A stretch of 64,000 nt of DNA, taken from positions 124,001 to 188,000 of the forward strand of contig CAVOVI010000010.1 of assembly GCA_963699825.1 (NCBI GenBank), read 5' to 3'. How positions within the stretch are numbered: the first letter of the stretch is position 1; each line of letters begins with the position of its first letter. The DNA is from SPDF01 sp963699825. GTDB lineage: Bacteria; Gemmatimonadota; Gemmatimonadetes; Gemmatimonadales; GWC2-71-9. A program made the translations under genes and the position numbers. The notes beneath the pieces were generated by a model. The model saw only the letters and a list, made by a program, of their open reading frames with translations. It had not been told where the DNA came from and made no database searches. Of the stretch, positions 30,985 through 39,343 are shown in pieces.

Positions 30985-31380
30985 ATGAGGAAGCAGTTGA
31001 TGCTCGGCGCGATGTGGTCACTGATTGTCGCGAGCGGATGCGCGGAGCCGCCCAGTCCCGAGGCGCCCGCCACACCTGAGGCGTTGATCGGCACCTGGAA
31101 GGTGGATCTGAGGCCCACACCGGACGCTGAACCGTACTACCAGGAATTCGTGGTCGAGAGTGTGGAGGGCGACACGATCCGGGGGACGTTCTACGGCACG
31201 GCGATTGAGCACGGCCGCATCAACTCCGATTGGGGAACGGTGCAGTTCGCGTTTACCACCGCCGATGGTTCCGGGCCCTACAACACATCCGGTATCCTTC
31301 GCGGGACGCGACTCGAAGGGACCACCCACTCTCTTGGGCGGGAGTTCCTCGCGGTGTGGTCGGCGGAGCGGGCCAAGTAG
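30985..31380 (+). CDS. Small lipoprotein of unknown function
   Basis: A strong GAGGGAGGAG lies before the ATG at 30985. The signal peptide MRKQLMLGAMWSLIVASGC ends in a lipobox, so the protein should be lipid-anchored. The mature part of about 110 residues starts with a Pro/Glu-rich linker. It then reads as a small beta barrel, with LIGTWKVDLRPT and later GTFYGTAIEHGRI, similar in feel to lipocalin-like folds, but no family is recognised. It stands alone after the moxR cluster. Confidence 0.7.
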   Translation: MRKQLMLGAMWSLIVASGCAEPPSPEAPATPEALIGTWKVDLRPTPDAEPYYQEFVVESVEGDTIRGTFYGTAIEHGRINSDWGTVQFAFTTADGSGPYNTSGILRGTRLEGTTHSLGREFLAVWSAERAK

Positions 31381-31447
31381 CAAGGCGCGTGGTTTCTCTT
31401 CAGCCCAACGACGGGCGTAGCCGTGGGGACCGGAGGCACCGGAGAGA

Positions 31448-31936
31448 ATGCAATCGGAAGTCATCACGATCACTCGCGCCGGCCTGGACGATGCGGCGAG
31501 TCAGACCCTGCTCGCCGCACTGAACGCCGAACTCACGGACGTCTACCCCGAGCCCGGCGCAAATCATTTCACGGTGGCCGCGGCAGAAGTCTCGGATGGA
31601 CGCGGCCTGTTCCTCCTCATTCGGCTTGGGAGTGCACCGGTCGGCTGTGGCGCGGTGCGTCTCCTCGATGCTGAGACCGCCGAACTGAAGCGCATGTACG
31701 TGGTGCCCGCTGCGCGCGGGAAAGGGCTTGGAAGGAGGCTCGTGGCCGCGCTCGAGGCGGAGGCTCGTGCCCTGGGTGCACGGCGATTCGTGCTGGAAAC
31801 GGGCGCCCGCCAGATCGCAGCACTCGCCTTGTACCGCGCCGCCGGCTTCCGTCCGATTCCCTTGTTCGGTGAGTACTGCCTTTCGCCGGACACCAGCATC
31901 TGTCTCGGAAAGTCGCTCAGGATTGAGGTGGAGTAG
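31448..31936 (+). CDS. GNAT-family N-acetyltransferase
   Basis: This is a 162-aa acetyl-CoA-dependent transferase. The acetyl-CoA pyrophosphate loop is in MYVVPAARGKGLGRRLVAAL (R-G-K-G-L-G-R form of Q/R-x2-G-x-G/A). The strand LKRMYV precedes it, and the C-terminal ALALYRAAGFRPIPLFGEY is typical. The substrate is unknown; the sequence recalls small-molecule GNATs. GGAGAG lies before the ATG. The last 20 bases overlap the 3' end of the convergent CDP-alcohol transferase gene. Confidence 0.85.
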   Translation: MQSEVITITRAGLDDAASQTLLAALNAELTDVYPEPGANHFTVAAAEVSDGRGLFLLIRLGSAPVGCGAVRLLDAETAELKRMYVVPAARGKGLGRRLVAALEAEARALGARRFVLETGARQIAALALYRAAGFRPIPLFGEYCLSPDTSICLGKSLRIEVE

Positions 31937-32543
31937 CGGGCTTCCAGTACTCCTTCGCACCGTGGACGATGACCGGCAACCCCCTCAAGACACAGAATCC
32001 CACCGCCACCCAGGCGATCACCTGCATGAACGACGTCAGTGGCGCTGCCCACGACTCATAGCGGGTCCCAGGCGGGAAGGCCTTGAAGGCCCACGCCAGA
32101 CCAAGTCCGGTGAAGGCGGTGATCTTGGTGACGCTGTACCCGATCTTCATGATCGGGGAGCCGACGAGGAAGCGACCGATCGGCGACTTGTGCTGCTCGA
32201 ACGGCGCGGTGCCCTGGCTGACCCCGAGGCTCCGGATGGCATCGGTCAGCGTGGTACGGCCGATGACCAGGATGGGCATGGCGATGGGGATCAAGCGGAA
32301 GTAGGCGAAGCAGACCCACATGACCAGTTCGTAGGCGCGGTCGGCGGCGATGTCGAGCACGCTCCCGAAGAGGCTGGTCTGCTTCGTCTTGCGCGCCACG
32401 ATGCCGTCGACCGTGTCGAGGAAGAGGCCGAGAAGGAGGACGGCGACCCCGGCCAGGCGGAGCGGAGGGGATGGCTGGAAGAGTGCCACGATGCTGAGGG
32501 CGAGGAGGGGGAGACGCGAGATGGTGATCCAATTGGCTAGCAT
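31917..32543 (-). CDS. CDP-alcohol phosphatidyltransferase
   Basis: This is a membrane enzyme that transfers a phosphatidyl or CDP-activated group to an alcohol in phospholipid synthesis. The full signature D-G-x2-A-R-x8-G-x3-D-x3-D is present, starting at DTVDGIVARK and ending SVLDIAADR, at about residues 42-68. Four to five hydrophobic helices surround it. At 208 aa it matches PgsA-like enzymes in size, but the alcohol substrate cannot be told from sequence. The start at MLANWITISRLP has a GGAGA 7 nt upstream on the minus strand and is the usual N-terminus for the family. Confidence 0.85.
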   Translation of the reverse strand: MLANWITISRLPLLALSIVALFQPSPPLRLAGVAVLLLGLFLDTVDGIVARKTKQTSLFGSVLDIAADRAYELVMWVCFAYFRLIPIAMPILVIGRTTLTDAIRSLGVSQGTAPFEQHKSPIGRFLVGSPIMKIGYSVTKITAFTGLGLAWAFKAFPPGTRYESWAAPLTSFMQVIAWVAVGFCVLRGLPVIVHGAKEYWKPATPPQS

Positions 32544-32797
32544 GGTCGTCTCCGTGCCAGGCGCTGCGTTCGGGGGGCCGTGCTGTCCCAAGGTCGCGCG
32601 GTCGTGAGATGGTGTCCACTCCCCAGTCGGAATGCATGCCCCCCCCAAGCCCGGCGGCCTCAGCGGGGTGCTTGTCATGGTGCGCGGTTTCACTGCTGCT
32701 TCAGGTAATCTTCAGCCTCGATCCGGCAGGTTTGGCGCGCGATGGTCGGATCACGGCAGTTCCCCCGCCTTGGATAACTCGCTTAAAGGGTCAGGTC

Positions 32798-33253
32798 ATG
32801 AAAGTGTATCGGCGCACACGCTCATGGTTTTGCATCGGACTGGCCTTGGGTTTGGTCGGTTGTGGCGATGCTGGCACGGAGCCGAAACAGCCCGATCCAT
32901 CGGGCACGTACTCGGTGCCCTACCCAACGCCCGGCCCCCTGATCTACACAACCGTCGACTGCGACCGGTACCTCCAGTATGCCATCACCTCACTTGGGCA
33001 GGGTTCCTTCGAGTTGTCGATGAATGTGTTTGAAGACTGCAGGCGGACGGGGAACGGCTACAGTTCCTGGGAGGTCTGGATTCGCGGGACCTACACCACA
33101 GCTGATACGGCGCTGGCATTTACTCCTGTGACCCCCGGAACGGCGCCGTATGCCGGCGCCTTCGACGATACCTCAATGCGGATCACCGTCCCGCCGCGCC
33201 CCGATTCCCTGTCCGGCAGCCCTATTCCAATCGAATTGGTCAAGCGAAGCTAA
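32798..33253 (+). CDS. Small lipoprotein of unknown function
   Basis: Lipoprotein signal: basic MKVYRRTRSW, a hydrophobic core, and lipobox LVGC at about residues 19-22. The mature part (about 130 aa) starts with a linker GDAGTEPKQPDPSG, then a domain with TYSVPYPTPGP, two Cys (DCDRYL and EDCRRTG) that may form a disulfide, and beta-rich sequence (WEVWIRGTYTTADTALAF). No family recognised. The ATG is preceded by AAAGGGTCAGG. The lower GC and single-gene setting differ slightly from neighbours. Confidence 0.65.
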   Translation: MKVYRRTRSWFCIGLALGLVGCGDAGTEPKQPDPSGTYSVPYPTPGPLIYTTVDCDRYLQYAITSLGQGSFELSMNVFEDCRRTGNGYSSWEVWIRGTYTTADTALAFTPVTPGTAPYAGAFDDTSMRITVPPRPDSLSGSPIPIELVKRS

Positions 33254-33395
33254 CAACGCGTTCGGCACAGTTGGGCGCGCCGTTCATTCTGAACGGACAC
33301 CAGCCACGCGCGATTCACGGAAGCCGAAACCCCGCCCAAGCCTGGTGACCTGAGCGAGGTTCTCGTTGCAGTCGATGGACCGGTGTGCCGTCTGT

Positions 33396-34044
33396 CTATC
33401 GCATGGACGCCGAGTCGGGGCCGGAGGGCCCGGGTCCGCCCGGAGGACTCGCGGTGTGCTTGAGGGCCCAGTTCCCCGTGCAACTGACCGTTCCAAACGG
33501 GTTCCCTGCCGATGCTGGTGCCGCTTGGTCGAAGGCAACGACGCACCTTCCATCCGGGGAGCGCGTGACCGTCGCGGCGGCGGACCAGGCCGTCGTGGTG
33601 GCGCTCAGGAAGGTGACCGTCACCTCGTCGGAGGCGCGAAAGCCCAGCTTCTCGATATCACTGGTATAGCTGTTGCTGTCCGCATGGAAGTTCGTCTTCG
33701 GCGTAGGCGAGCCTGTCCAGGTCGTCGTGAGCCAGGTACATCCTGTGGTTCGCCCGGCCCTCAGACCCCATCGCCAACGGAGTGGATAGGTAGGCCATCG
33801 ATCCCAGCCAGACGAGAATCGGCGACCACGCCACGGCCAGGGACCACAGGTGCTTCCGGCGCACGAACAGGACGACCGTCGCTGCGAGCCAGAGGATCAC
33901 CGCTCCGAACGCGACGAGGGCCAGGGTGCCACCGGATCGGCCCGTGAAGAACGTCACGCCACCGAACCCGAGGAACAGAAATCCCCACATGAGGGTGAGG
34001 AAGACTGCGACAGTGCCCAGCACCGCAATGACGGCTCGTTGCAT
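33396..34044 (-). CDS. Polytopic membrane protein with pilin-like C-terminal domain (frameshifted)
   Basis: Start ATG at 34044 behind GAGGA. The first 100 residues hold three to four membrane helices (VLGTVAVFLTLMWGFLFLGF, TLALVAFGAVILWLAATVVL, LWSLAVAWSPILVWLGSMAY). A frame change near 33697 hides the continuation. In the other frame it reads TNFHADSNSYTSDIEKLGF, VTVTFLSATTTAWSAAATVT and GRCVVAFDQAA. This is the pattern of the globular domain of type IV pilin-like proteins (Y-T-x-D-x3-L-G-F, WsA-A-T, then G-x-C). Corrected length is about 215 aa. A pilin-like domain behind several membrane helices is unusual. Alternatively two short genes abut, but the coding signal is continuous. Confidence 0.55.
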
Positions 34045-34115
34045 GAGTTCCTCGGGGGTGACAAGCAAACACCCCGCCCAGTCGTCGAGGACCAAGCGGG
34101 GCAACCACTTCCTGA

Positions 34116-34189
34116 TGGGCGATGAGGGGCTCGAACCCCCGACCTCGCGCATGTGAGGCGCGCGCTCTAACCAGCTGAGCTAATCGCCC
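34116..34189 (-). tRNA. tRNA-Val (CAC)
   Basis: On the minus strand the acceptor GGGCGAT pairs with ATCGCCC. The D arm is TAGCTCAGCTGGTTAGAGC, the anticodon stem CGCGC/GCGCG encloses the loop CTCACAT, giving anticodon CAC, and the T arm contains GGTTCGAGCC. The discriminator is A, and CCA is not encoded, so it must be added after transcription by the cca product. Confidence 0.9.
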
Positions 34190-34251
34190 GGTGTTTCGGG
34201 AGCGGGAGTCTAACGGGGGCCGACACGGTCGGGCAAGTCCGGGCGCCCGAC

Positions 34252-34295
34252 CGGGATTGCTTCGTCGGCCCCCTGCGGGGCCTCCTCGCAATGAC
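34252..34295. repeat. Imperfect inverted repeat of a dispersed type
   Basis: ATTGC and GCAAT form the outer arms, and GGCCCC-CTGC-GGGGCC the inner perfect hairpin, with TTCGTC opposite TCCTC between them. From memory, similar elements (ATTGCTTCGTC... CTCGCAATGACA) occur scattered in many unrelated genomes. It lies between rfaE1 and tRNA-Val and may end the rfaE1 transcript. Confidence 0.5.
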
Positions 34296-34309
34296 AGAAT
34301 CTAGTGGTC

Positions 34310-35309
34310 CTAGATCAGCCCACCCCGCCTGAGCCGCCCGATCTGGTCGAACCGCTCGTCGTGCATCGCCAGCACCTCCTCCGGCGTGACCGTGGCCACG
34401 CCCGACTTCCCGACCTCGATCCCCGCCGCGATGTTCGCCAGCTGCGCCGCCTCCCGCACCGTCGCCCCCGCCGCCAGGCAGGTCCCCACCCACGCGGTGA
34501 CCGTGTCTCCCGCCCCCGAGACGTCGTACACCTCGCGCGCCAGCGAGGGGAGGTGGATCGTCTTGCCGTCCTTCGTGACCAGCACCATCCCCTCGGCGCC
34601 GAGGGTGAGCAGGAGGTTGTCCACCTTGAGCTTGGTCAGCGCGTCGGGGAGGGCGTCCCGGTGCTCCAGGTCCACCGCGGCGCCCAGCGCCGCCTCCATC
34701 TCCCGCCGGTTCGGCTTGAAGACGGTGGCCCCGGCGTAGTCGAAGAACTGCCGGAACTTCGGGTCGACCACCACCGGGATGCCCGCGCTTCTGGGCGACA
34801 CCCATGGCGGCCTGAATCAGCGCCGGTGCCAGCAGCCCCTTGTTGTAGTCCTCGAGCAGCAGGGCATCGGCATCGGCCAGCGCCTCCTCCGCCTTCGCGG
34901 TCACCCGCTTCAGCTCCTCACCGCTCAGGAGGCGGTCGACTTCCTCGTCGATGCGCACCACCTGCTGGCCGCGGGCCAGGACCCGCGTCTTCGAGGTCGT
35001 CGGGCGCCCCGCCGTGGTCTCGACGAACGCATCGGTCAACTGGAGCGTGGCCATCTCGGCGCGCAGCGCTCTCCCGGTCGGATCGTCACCCACCACACCT
35101 ACCAGTCGGCAGGTGGCTCCCATCGCCGCCACGTTGGCCGCCACGTTCGCGGCACCACCGAGGGCAGCCCGGTGTTCCCGGACGCTGACCACCGGCACCG
35201 GCGCCTCCGGGGAGAGGCGCTCCGTATCGCCGATCAGGTACCGGTCGAGGATGAGGTCACCGACCACGACGATGCGGCTCTTCGGCATCCGCTCGATGAG
35301 CTTCAGCAC
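34310..35309 (-). CDS. rfaE1: Heptose 7-phosphate kinase, RfaE domain I (frameshifted)
   Basis: This is a PfkB-family sugar kinase that phosphorylates D-glycero-D-manno-heptose 7-phosphate at C1 for ADP-heptose synthesis. The N-terminus has VVVGDLILDRYLIGD, followed by LSPEAPVPVV and LGGAANVAANVAAMG, which are characteristic of RfaE/HldE. The C-terminal PfkB signature includes DVSGAGDTVTAW with the catalytic Asp. An extra base near 34790 breaks the frame between AQKRG and IPVVVDPKF. Corrected length is about 332 aa, so only the kinase domain is present; the cytidylyltransferase domain of HldE is absent. The GTG at 35309 is the nearest in-frame start. It pairs functionally with gmhA at 8574. 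Confidence 0.87.
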
Positions 35310-35453
35310 GCGGTCGCGGGGAATCGGGGGTGGGGGAGAGCTGGGGCGCACGGCAGATCCTCGGGTGCATGGGGTTGCAGGACCCCCGAAACGTGCGTGG
35401 AGCGTGGGGAAAGGGGAAGGGGAGCGCCCCGCCCCGCCGGAGGGCCGCCCCGC

Positions 35454-35459
35454 TATCTT
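35454..35459 (+). promoter_or_regulatory. Candidate -10 element before asparaginase
   Basis: TATCTT ends 8 nt before the ATG at 35468, and no Shine-Dalgarno is present. Transcription would start within a base or two of the start codon. It lies in the 158-nt gap from the divergent rfaE1, which otherwise is GC-rich and shows no other clear element. Confidence 0.4.
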
Positions 35460-35467
35460 TGACCCCA

Positions 35468-36506
35468 ATGTCGTCCACCCCCTTCCGCGTCGAGTCTACC
35501 CGCGGCGATCTCGTCGAGTCGGTCCACGCCGTCTCACTCGCGGTGACCGACCCATCCGGCGCGCTCGTCGCCTCCGCGGGCGATCCGGAGCTGGTGACCT
35601 ATTGGCGCTCGGCGGCAAAGCCCTTCCAGGCGCTGCCGATGGTCGCCGATGGCGCCGCAGACCACTTCGGCCTCGGCCCCGACGCCATCGCGCTGGCCTG
35701 CGCCTCCCATTCCAGCGAACCGGAACAGGTGGATCTCGCCCGCCGCATGCTCGCAGCCATCGGGTGCGCGGAGGCTGACCTCGCCTGCGGTCCCCACACG
35801 CCGCTCTCCTCGGCGGTCAACCAGCAGGCACTCCGATCGGGGACGGAGTTCACCCCCGCCTGGAGCAACTGCTCGGGGAAGCACAGCAGCATGCTGGCGC
35901 TCGCTCGCCATCACGGCTGGCCCACGGCCGGGTACGAACAGGCAGGCCACCCCGCACAAGAGCGAATTCTGGACGAGGTGATCCGCTGGACCGGCGTTCC
36001 TCGCGAGTCCATCGTCCTCGGCGTGGACGGGTGCACGACCGTCTGCTTCGCCATGCCGCTCCGCGCCATGGCGCTCTGCCTATGCCCGGTTCGGGGTCAG
36101 CGAGGAACCGGCGGCTGTCCGCGTCCGCCAGGCGATGCAGGGGTATCCGGAGCTGGTGGGCGGTACCGGCCGGCTCTGCACCGACCTGATGCGTGAGACC
36201 GACGGACGGATCATCGCCAAGATCGGCGCCGACGGGGTCTATAGCGCCGCCTGGCCGGAGCTGCAGCTGGGATTGACGCTCAAGGTGACCGACGGTGATA
36301 TGCGAAGCGCGCAGGTGGCGTTGCTCGGTGTCCTGAAACGGTTGTCACTGCGACTTGGTGCCACCCTGCCACTCGATGCCCTGGCGACTCACGCCGAGCC
36401 GGTGATTCGGAACACGCGGGGGGAACCGACCGGTTCGCTCCGTGCCGCCGGCGAGCTGCATTTTCATGACCCAGCCGGCGCGGGTTCAGTGCCACCGACC
36501 GCCTGA
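35468..36506 (+). CDS. Asparaginase II family protein (frameshifted)
   Basis: This belongs to the thermolabile asparaginase family of rhizobial type (PF06089), unrelated to the classical L-asparaginase at 9897. Family segments are YWRSAAKPFQALPMV, ACASHSSEPEQVDLARRML, the SGKH motif in WSNCSGKHSSMLALA with conserved Cys, Ser and Lys, and VDGCTTVCFAMPLRAMA. An extra T near 36081 breaks the frame at ALAYARFGV; corrected length is about 345 aa. There is no signal peptide. It probably hydrolyses asparagine or a related amide in the cytoplasm. Confidence 0.82.
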
Positions 36507-36520
36507 ATCGGGTTATCCTG

Positions 36521-37162
36521 ATGCCCAACGACGCCGATCGCGACCGCCAGTCCGTCGCCCTGCTCCGGTTCGCCGCCGCCGTGGCCGCGGGAGACGAACC
36601 CGCGCTGAAGCGCGGTGCCGCTGAGGTGCTGGAGGCGAAGGTCGATCCGACCTGGGTCGAGGAACTGCTGCTCCAGTCTATCCTGATGGTGGGGTACCCT
36701 CGTGCACTCGTCGCGTTCGGGATCTGGCGGAGCGCGAGTGGCACGCCCGCCCCGGCATCGGATGCTGATGCGGAGTATGCCCGTGTTGCCGAGTGGGAGG
36801 CGCGGGGCGTCGAGACCTGTTCGACCGTCTATGGCGACAACTACGCCAAACTCCGACGCAACGTGCGCGATCTTCACCCTGCCGTCGATCGCTGGATGCT
36901 GGTCGAAGGGTACGGCCGGACCCTCAGCAGGCCCGGACTCGATCTGCGCCGCCGCGAGCTCTGCACCGTCGCGCAGACGGCGGTGCTCCGCACCCATCGG
37001 CAACTGCACTCGCACGTGCGCGGAGCGTTGCACAGTGGCGCCACGTTCGACCAGGTAGAGTCGTCGCTGGCCGCGGCCCGGTCCTTTGTGTCGGTCGAGG
37101 AGTGGACAGAAATCGAGATGTTATGGGCGGCGGTACGCGCCGGGTGGAGCGAGGAGAACTGA
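36521..37162 (+). CDS. Carboxymuconolactone decarboxylase / AhpD-like protein
   Basis: A 213-aa helical protein with CMD-type repeats. The family pattern appears in RRRELCTVAQTAVLRTHRQL followed by HSHVRGALHSGATFDQV. An N-terminal half-repeat is in VEELLLQSILMVGYPRALVAF. The usual AhpD C-x2-C redox pair is absent; only isolated Cys are seen, so peroxidase activity is doubtful and the true function is unknown. It overlaps obgE by one base (TGATG), so the two are likely cotranscribed. Confidence 0.72.
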   Translation: MPNDADRDRQSVALLRFAAAVAAGDEPALKRGAAEVLEAKVDPTWVEELLLQSILMVGYPRALVAFGIWRSASGTPAPASDADAEYARVAEWEARGVETCSTVYGDNYAKLRRNVRDLHPAVDRWMLVEGYGRTLSRPGLDLRRRELCTVAQTAVLRTHRQLHSHVRGALHSGATFDQVESSLAAARSFVSVEEWTEIEMLWAAVRAGWSEEN

Positions 37163-38184
37163 TGTTCATCGATCGTGCAGTCGTGAAGGTCATCGCGGGC
37201 ACCGGCGGGTCGGGTGCCTCATCGTTCGCGCGCTTCAAGTTCAAGCCGAAGGGTGGCCCGGACGGCGGCGACGGAGGGCATGGCGGTCATGTGTTCATTC
37301 GGGGCGACGCGAACCTCGCCACCCTCCTGGACTACCGGTACAAGACCATCTGGAAGGCGGCACGCGGCGCGCACGGCAAGGGAAAGAACTGGACCGGCGC
37401 CTCCGCCGAGGACATCTACATGCCGGTGCCGCCGGGCACCGTGGTGCGCGACGTCGAGACCGGCGATGTCATCACCGAGATCCTGAACGACGGCGATGTG
37501 TTCCGCATCGCAAAGGGCGGGAGGGGAGGGCGGGGCAACGCCCGCTTCACCACGCCGACCCACCAGGCGCCCCGGGAGTGGGAACCGGGTGAGGAAGGTG
37601 AGGAGCGCGACATCGAGCTCGTGCTCAAGCTCATCGCCGACGTCGGTCTGGTAGGTGAACCGAACGCCGGCAAGTCCACGCTGCTTTCCGTGCTGAGCGC
37701 TGCCCGACCAAAGATCGCCGACTATCCCTTCACCACCCTCGAGCCGAACCTCGGCGTGGTGCAGCTCTCCGGTTCCCGCACCTTCGTGATTGCCGACATC
37801 CCCGGCATCATCGAGGGAGCCCATGAGGGAAAGGGGCTGGGCCTCAAGTTCCTGCAGCACGTCGAGCGCACCCGCGTATTGGCGTTCATGGTGCCCCTCG
37901 ACGCACCGGACCCGCAGGCGGTCTACGATCAACTGCGTGCCGAGGTGCAGCAGTACTCCGGCACGCTGGCCGAACGGCCCCACCTGCTGCTCCTGAGCAA
38001 GCGGGATCTGCTGCCCGAGGGCGACGAGGTCCCGGCACTCGATGCGCCGGGCGCCGTCGATCAACTCACGATTTCAAGCGCCTCCGGTTTCGGCCTCGAG
38101 GAGTTGAAGGAGTACCTGTTCCGCTTCGTGGCCGAGGCGAAGGCGAACGAACCCCCTCCCGTCGACGACTGGGCCCCCGAGTGA
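37162..38184 (+). CDS. obgE: GTPase ObgE/CgtA
   Basis: Obg is an essential GTPase that works in 50S ribosome assembly and stress control. The N-terminal Obg domain is glycine-rich (GGPDGGDGGHGGHVFIRGD, GGRGGRGNARFTTPT). The G domain shows G1 GEPNAGKST, G2 DYPFTTLEPNLG, G3 DIPGIIEGAHEGKGLG, and G4 in LLSKRDLL (variant of NKxD). The 340-aa length is usual, with no long C-terminal extension. No frame breaks. It is followed by dprA with a 4-nt overlap. Confidence 0.94.
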   Translation: MFIDRAVVKVIAGTGGSGASSFARFKFKPKGGPDGGDGGHGGHVFIRGDANLATLLDYRYKTIWKAARGAHGKGKNWTGASAEDIYMPVPPGTVVRDVETGDVITEILNDGDVFRIAKGGRGGRGNARFTTPTHQAPREWEPGEEGEERDIELVLKLIADVGLVGEPNAGKSTLLSVLSAARPKIADYPFTTLEPNLGVVQLSGSRTFVIADIPGIIEGAHEGKGLGLKFLQHVERTRVLAFMVPLDAPDPQAVYDQLRAEVQQYSGTLAERPHLLLLSKRDLLPEGDEVPALDAPGAVDQLTISSASGFGLEELKEYLFRFVAEAKANEPPPVDDWAPE

Positions 38185-39306
38185 CGGCGACCGGTCCTGG
38201 AGACCAGGAACGCGCCGCGCTGGTGGCGCTTGCCCTGGTGAACGGAGTCGGGCACAGCCGACGCACCACTCTTCTCGATGCCTGCTCGACTGCCTACGGC
38301 GCCCTCTCGGCGCCGTTCGAGTTTTTGCGCGCCCTCCCCGGAGTTTCCCGTGCCTGTGCCACGGCCATCAAGGCCACCTCCGTCGCTCAGGGAGAACGGG
38401 TCATCCGGGAGGTCGAATCCCATGGGGGGACCTGCCTCGTGCCGGGCGACCCCGCCTATCCGTCCATACTGGCGGATATTCCGGAACCACCCGGTGTCCT
38501 CTTCGCCCTCGGGCGGCTGGAGTTGCTCGACCGCCTGGCCGTTGCGGTGGTCGGGAGCCGGAACCACAGCGCCTACGGCAGCGACGCCTGCCGCATCGTG
38601 GTGCGGGCCGCGGTGGAAAGCGGGCTGTGCGTGGTCAGTGGGATGGCTCGCGGCCTCGACGCCGTGGCGCACCAGGCCGCGCTCGACCTGGTCGGGGACA
38701 CGATCGGCGTCCTCGGCAATGGATTCGGTGTCATCTACCCATCGGCCAACCGGGTGCTGTATGAGCGGATGCGACGCGAAGGGTTGCTGCTCACCGAGTT
38801 TCCGCCGGGAAACCGGCCGCACGCAGGGAGCTTCCAGCGGAGAAACCGGCTGATCAGCGGACTCGCCCGCGTCACCGTCGTGGTCGAGGCGGCCTCCGGC
38901 TCGGGAACGCTGATCACGGTGGATGCCGCCCTTTCGCAGGGGCGCGACGTGATGGTGGTGCCGGGTGCCATCACCAGCCCGACCTCCGTCGGCACCAATC
39001 GGCTTCTCCGGGACGGTGCCACGCCGTTTCTCGAGCCCGCGGATCTGCTGGGGATGTATCCGGAAGTACGATGCACCAGGTCCGGAAATGGGAGCTGCAG
39101 AGGTGAAGGTCGAACCGCCGCCTGCGCTGCCGCTCACCCTCTTCGAACGACGGGTATTCCAGACCCTCGACCGCACGCCGCGTCACCTCGACGCCCTGAT
39201 CGAGGTGGTGGGTGTCCCGGCGGCGGAACTCCTCCCGGCGCTTTCCGCGCTCGAGATGTACGGCGTCGCGCGTCAGGAGCCGGGACGGCGGTTCCTGCGC
39301 GCCTGA
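38181..39306 (+). CDS. dprA: DNA processing protein DprA (frameshifted)
   Basis: DprA binds incoming single-stranded DNA during natural transformation and loads RecA. A SAM-like N-terminal part (LALVNGVGHSRR, ALPGVSRACATAI) precedes the Rossmann core: AVVGSRNHSAYGSDAC, VVSGMARGLDAVAHQAAL, GTIGV-type loop, TEFPPGNRPHAGSFQRRNRL and VEAASGSGTLITVDAAL. A winged-helix C-terminal domain follows in another frame (LTLFERRVFQTLDRTPRHLD) after an indel near 39085. Corrected length is about 374 aa. The GTG start overlaps obgE. No com genes are seen in the window. Confidence 0.92.
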
Positions 39307-39330
39307 CTTTCGTCGGCTCCCGCCAAGCGG

Positions 39331-39336
39331 TACCCT
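39331..39336 (+). promoter_or_regulatory. Candidate -10 element before hemW
   Basis: TACCCT ends 7 nt before the GTG start at 39344, with no Shine-Dalgarno in the 37-nt gap after dprA. A leaderless transcript is possible. The hexamer is a weaker match than those before alaS or hrcA. Confidence 0.3.
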
Positions 39337-39343
39337 TCCTGCC

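Noticed and set aside
33246..33420. Integron attC-like sequence: TAACAACGCGTTC at the stop codon of a small lipoprotein gene, followed by a CCGTTC/GAACGG hairpin
   Set aside because: No matching 3' GTTRRRY-type core site lies within the next 170 bases, no integrase is near, and the resemblance is limited to about 13 bases.
33410..33669. Plus-strand small open frame between the lipoprotein gene and the pilin-like gene
   Set aside because: The minus-strand frame over the same bases continues a membrane protein with recognisable pilin-like pattern; the plus frame has no ribosome-binding site or motif.
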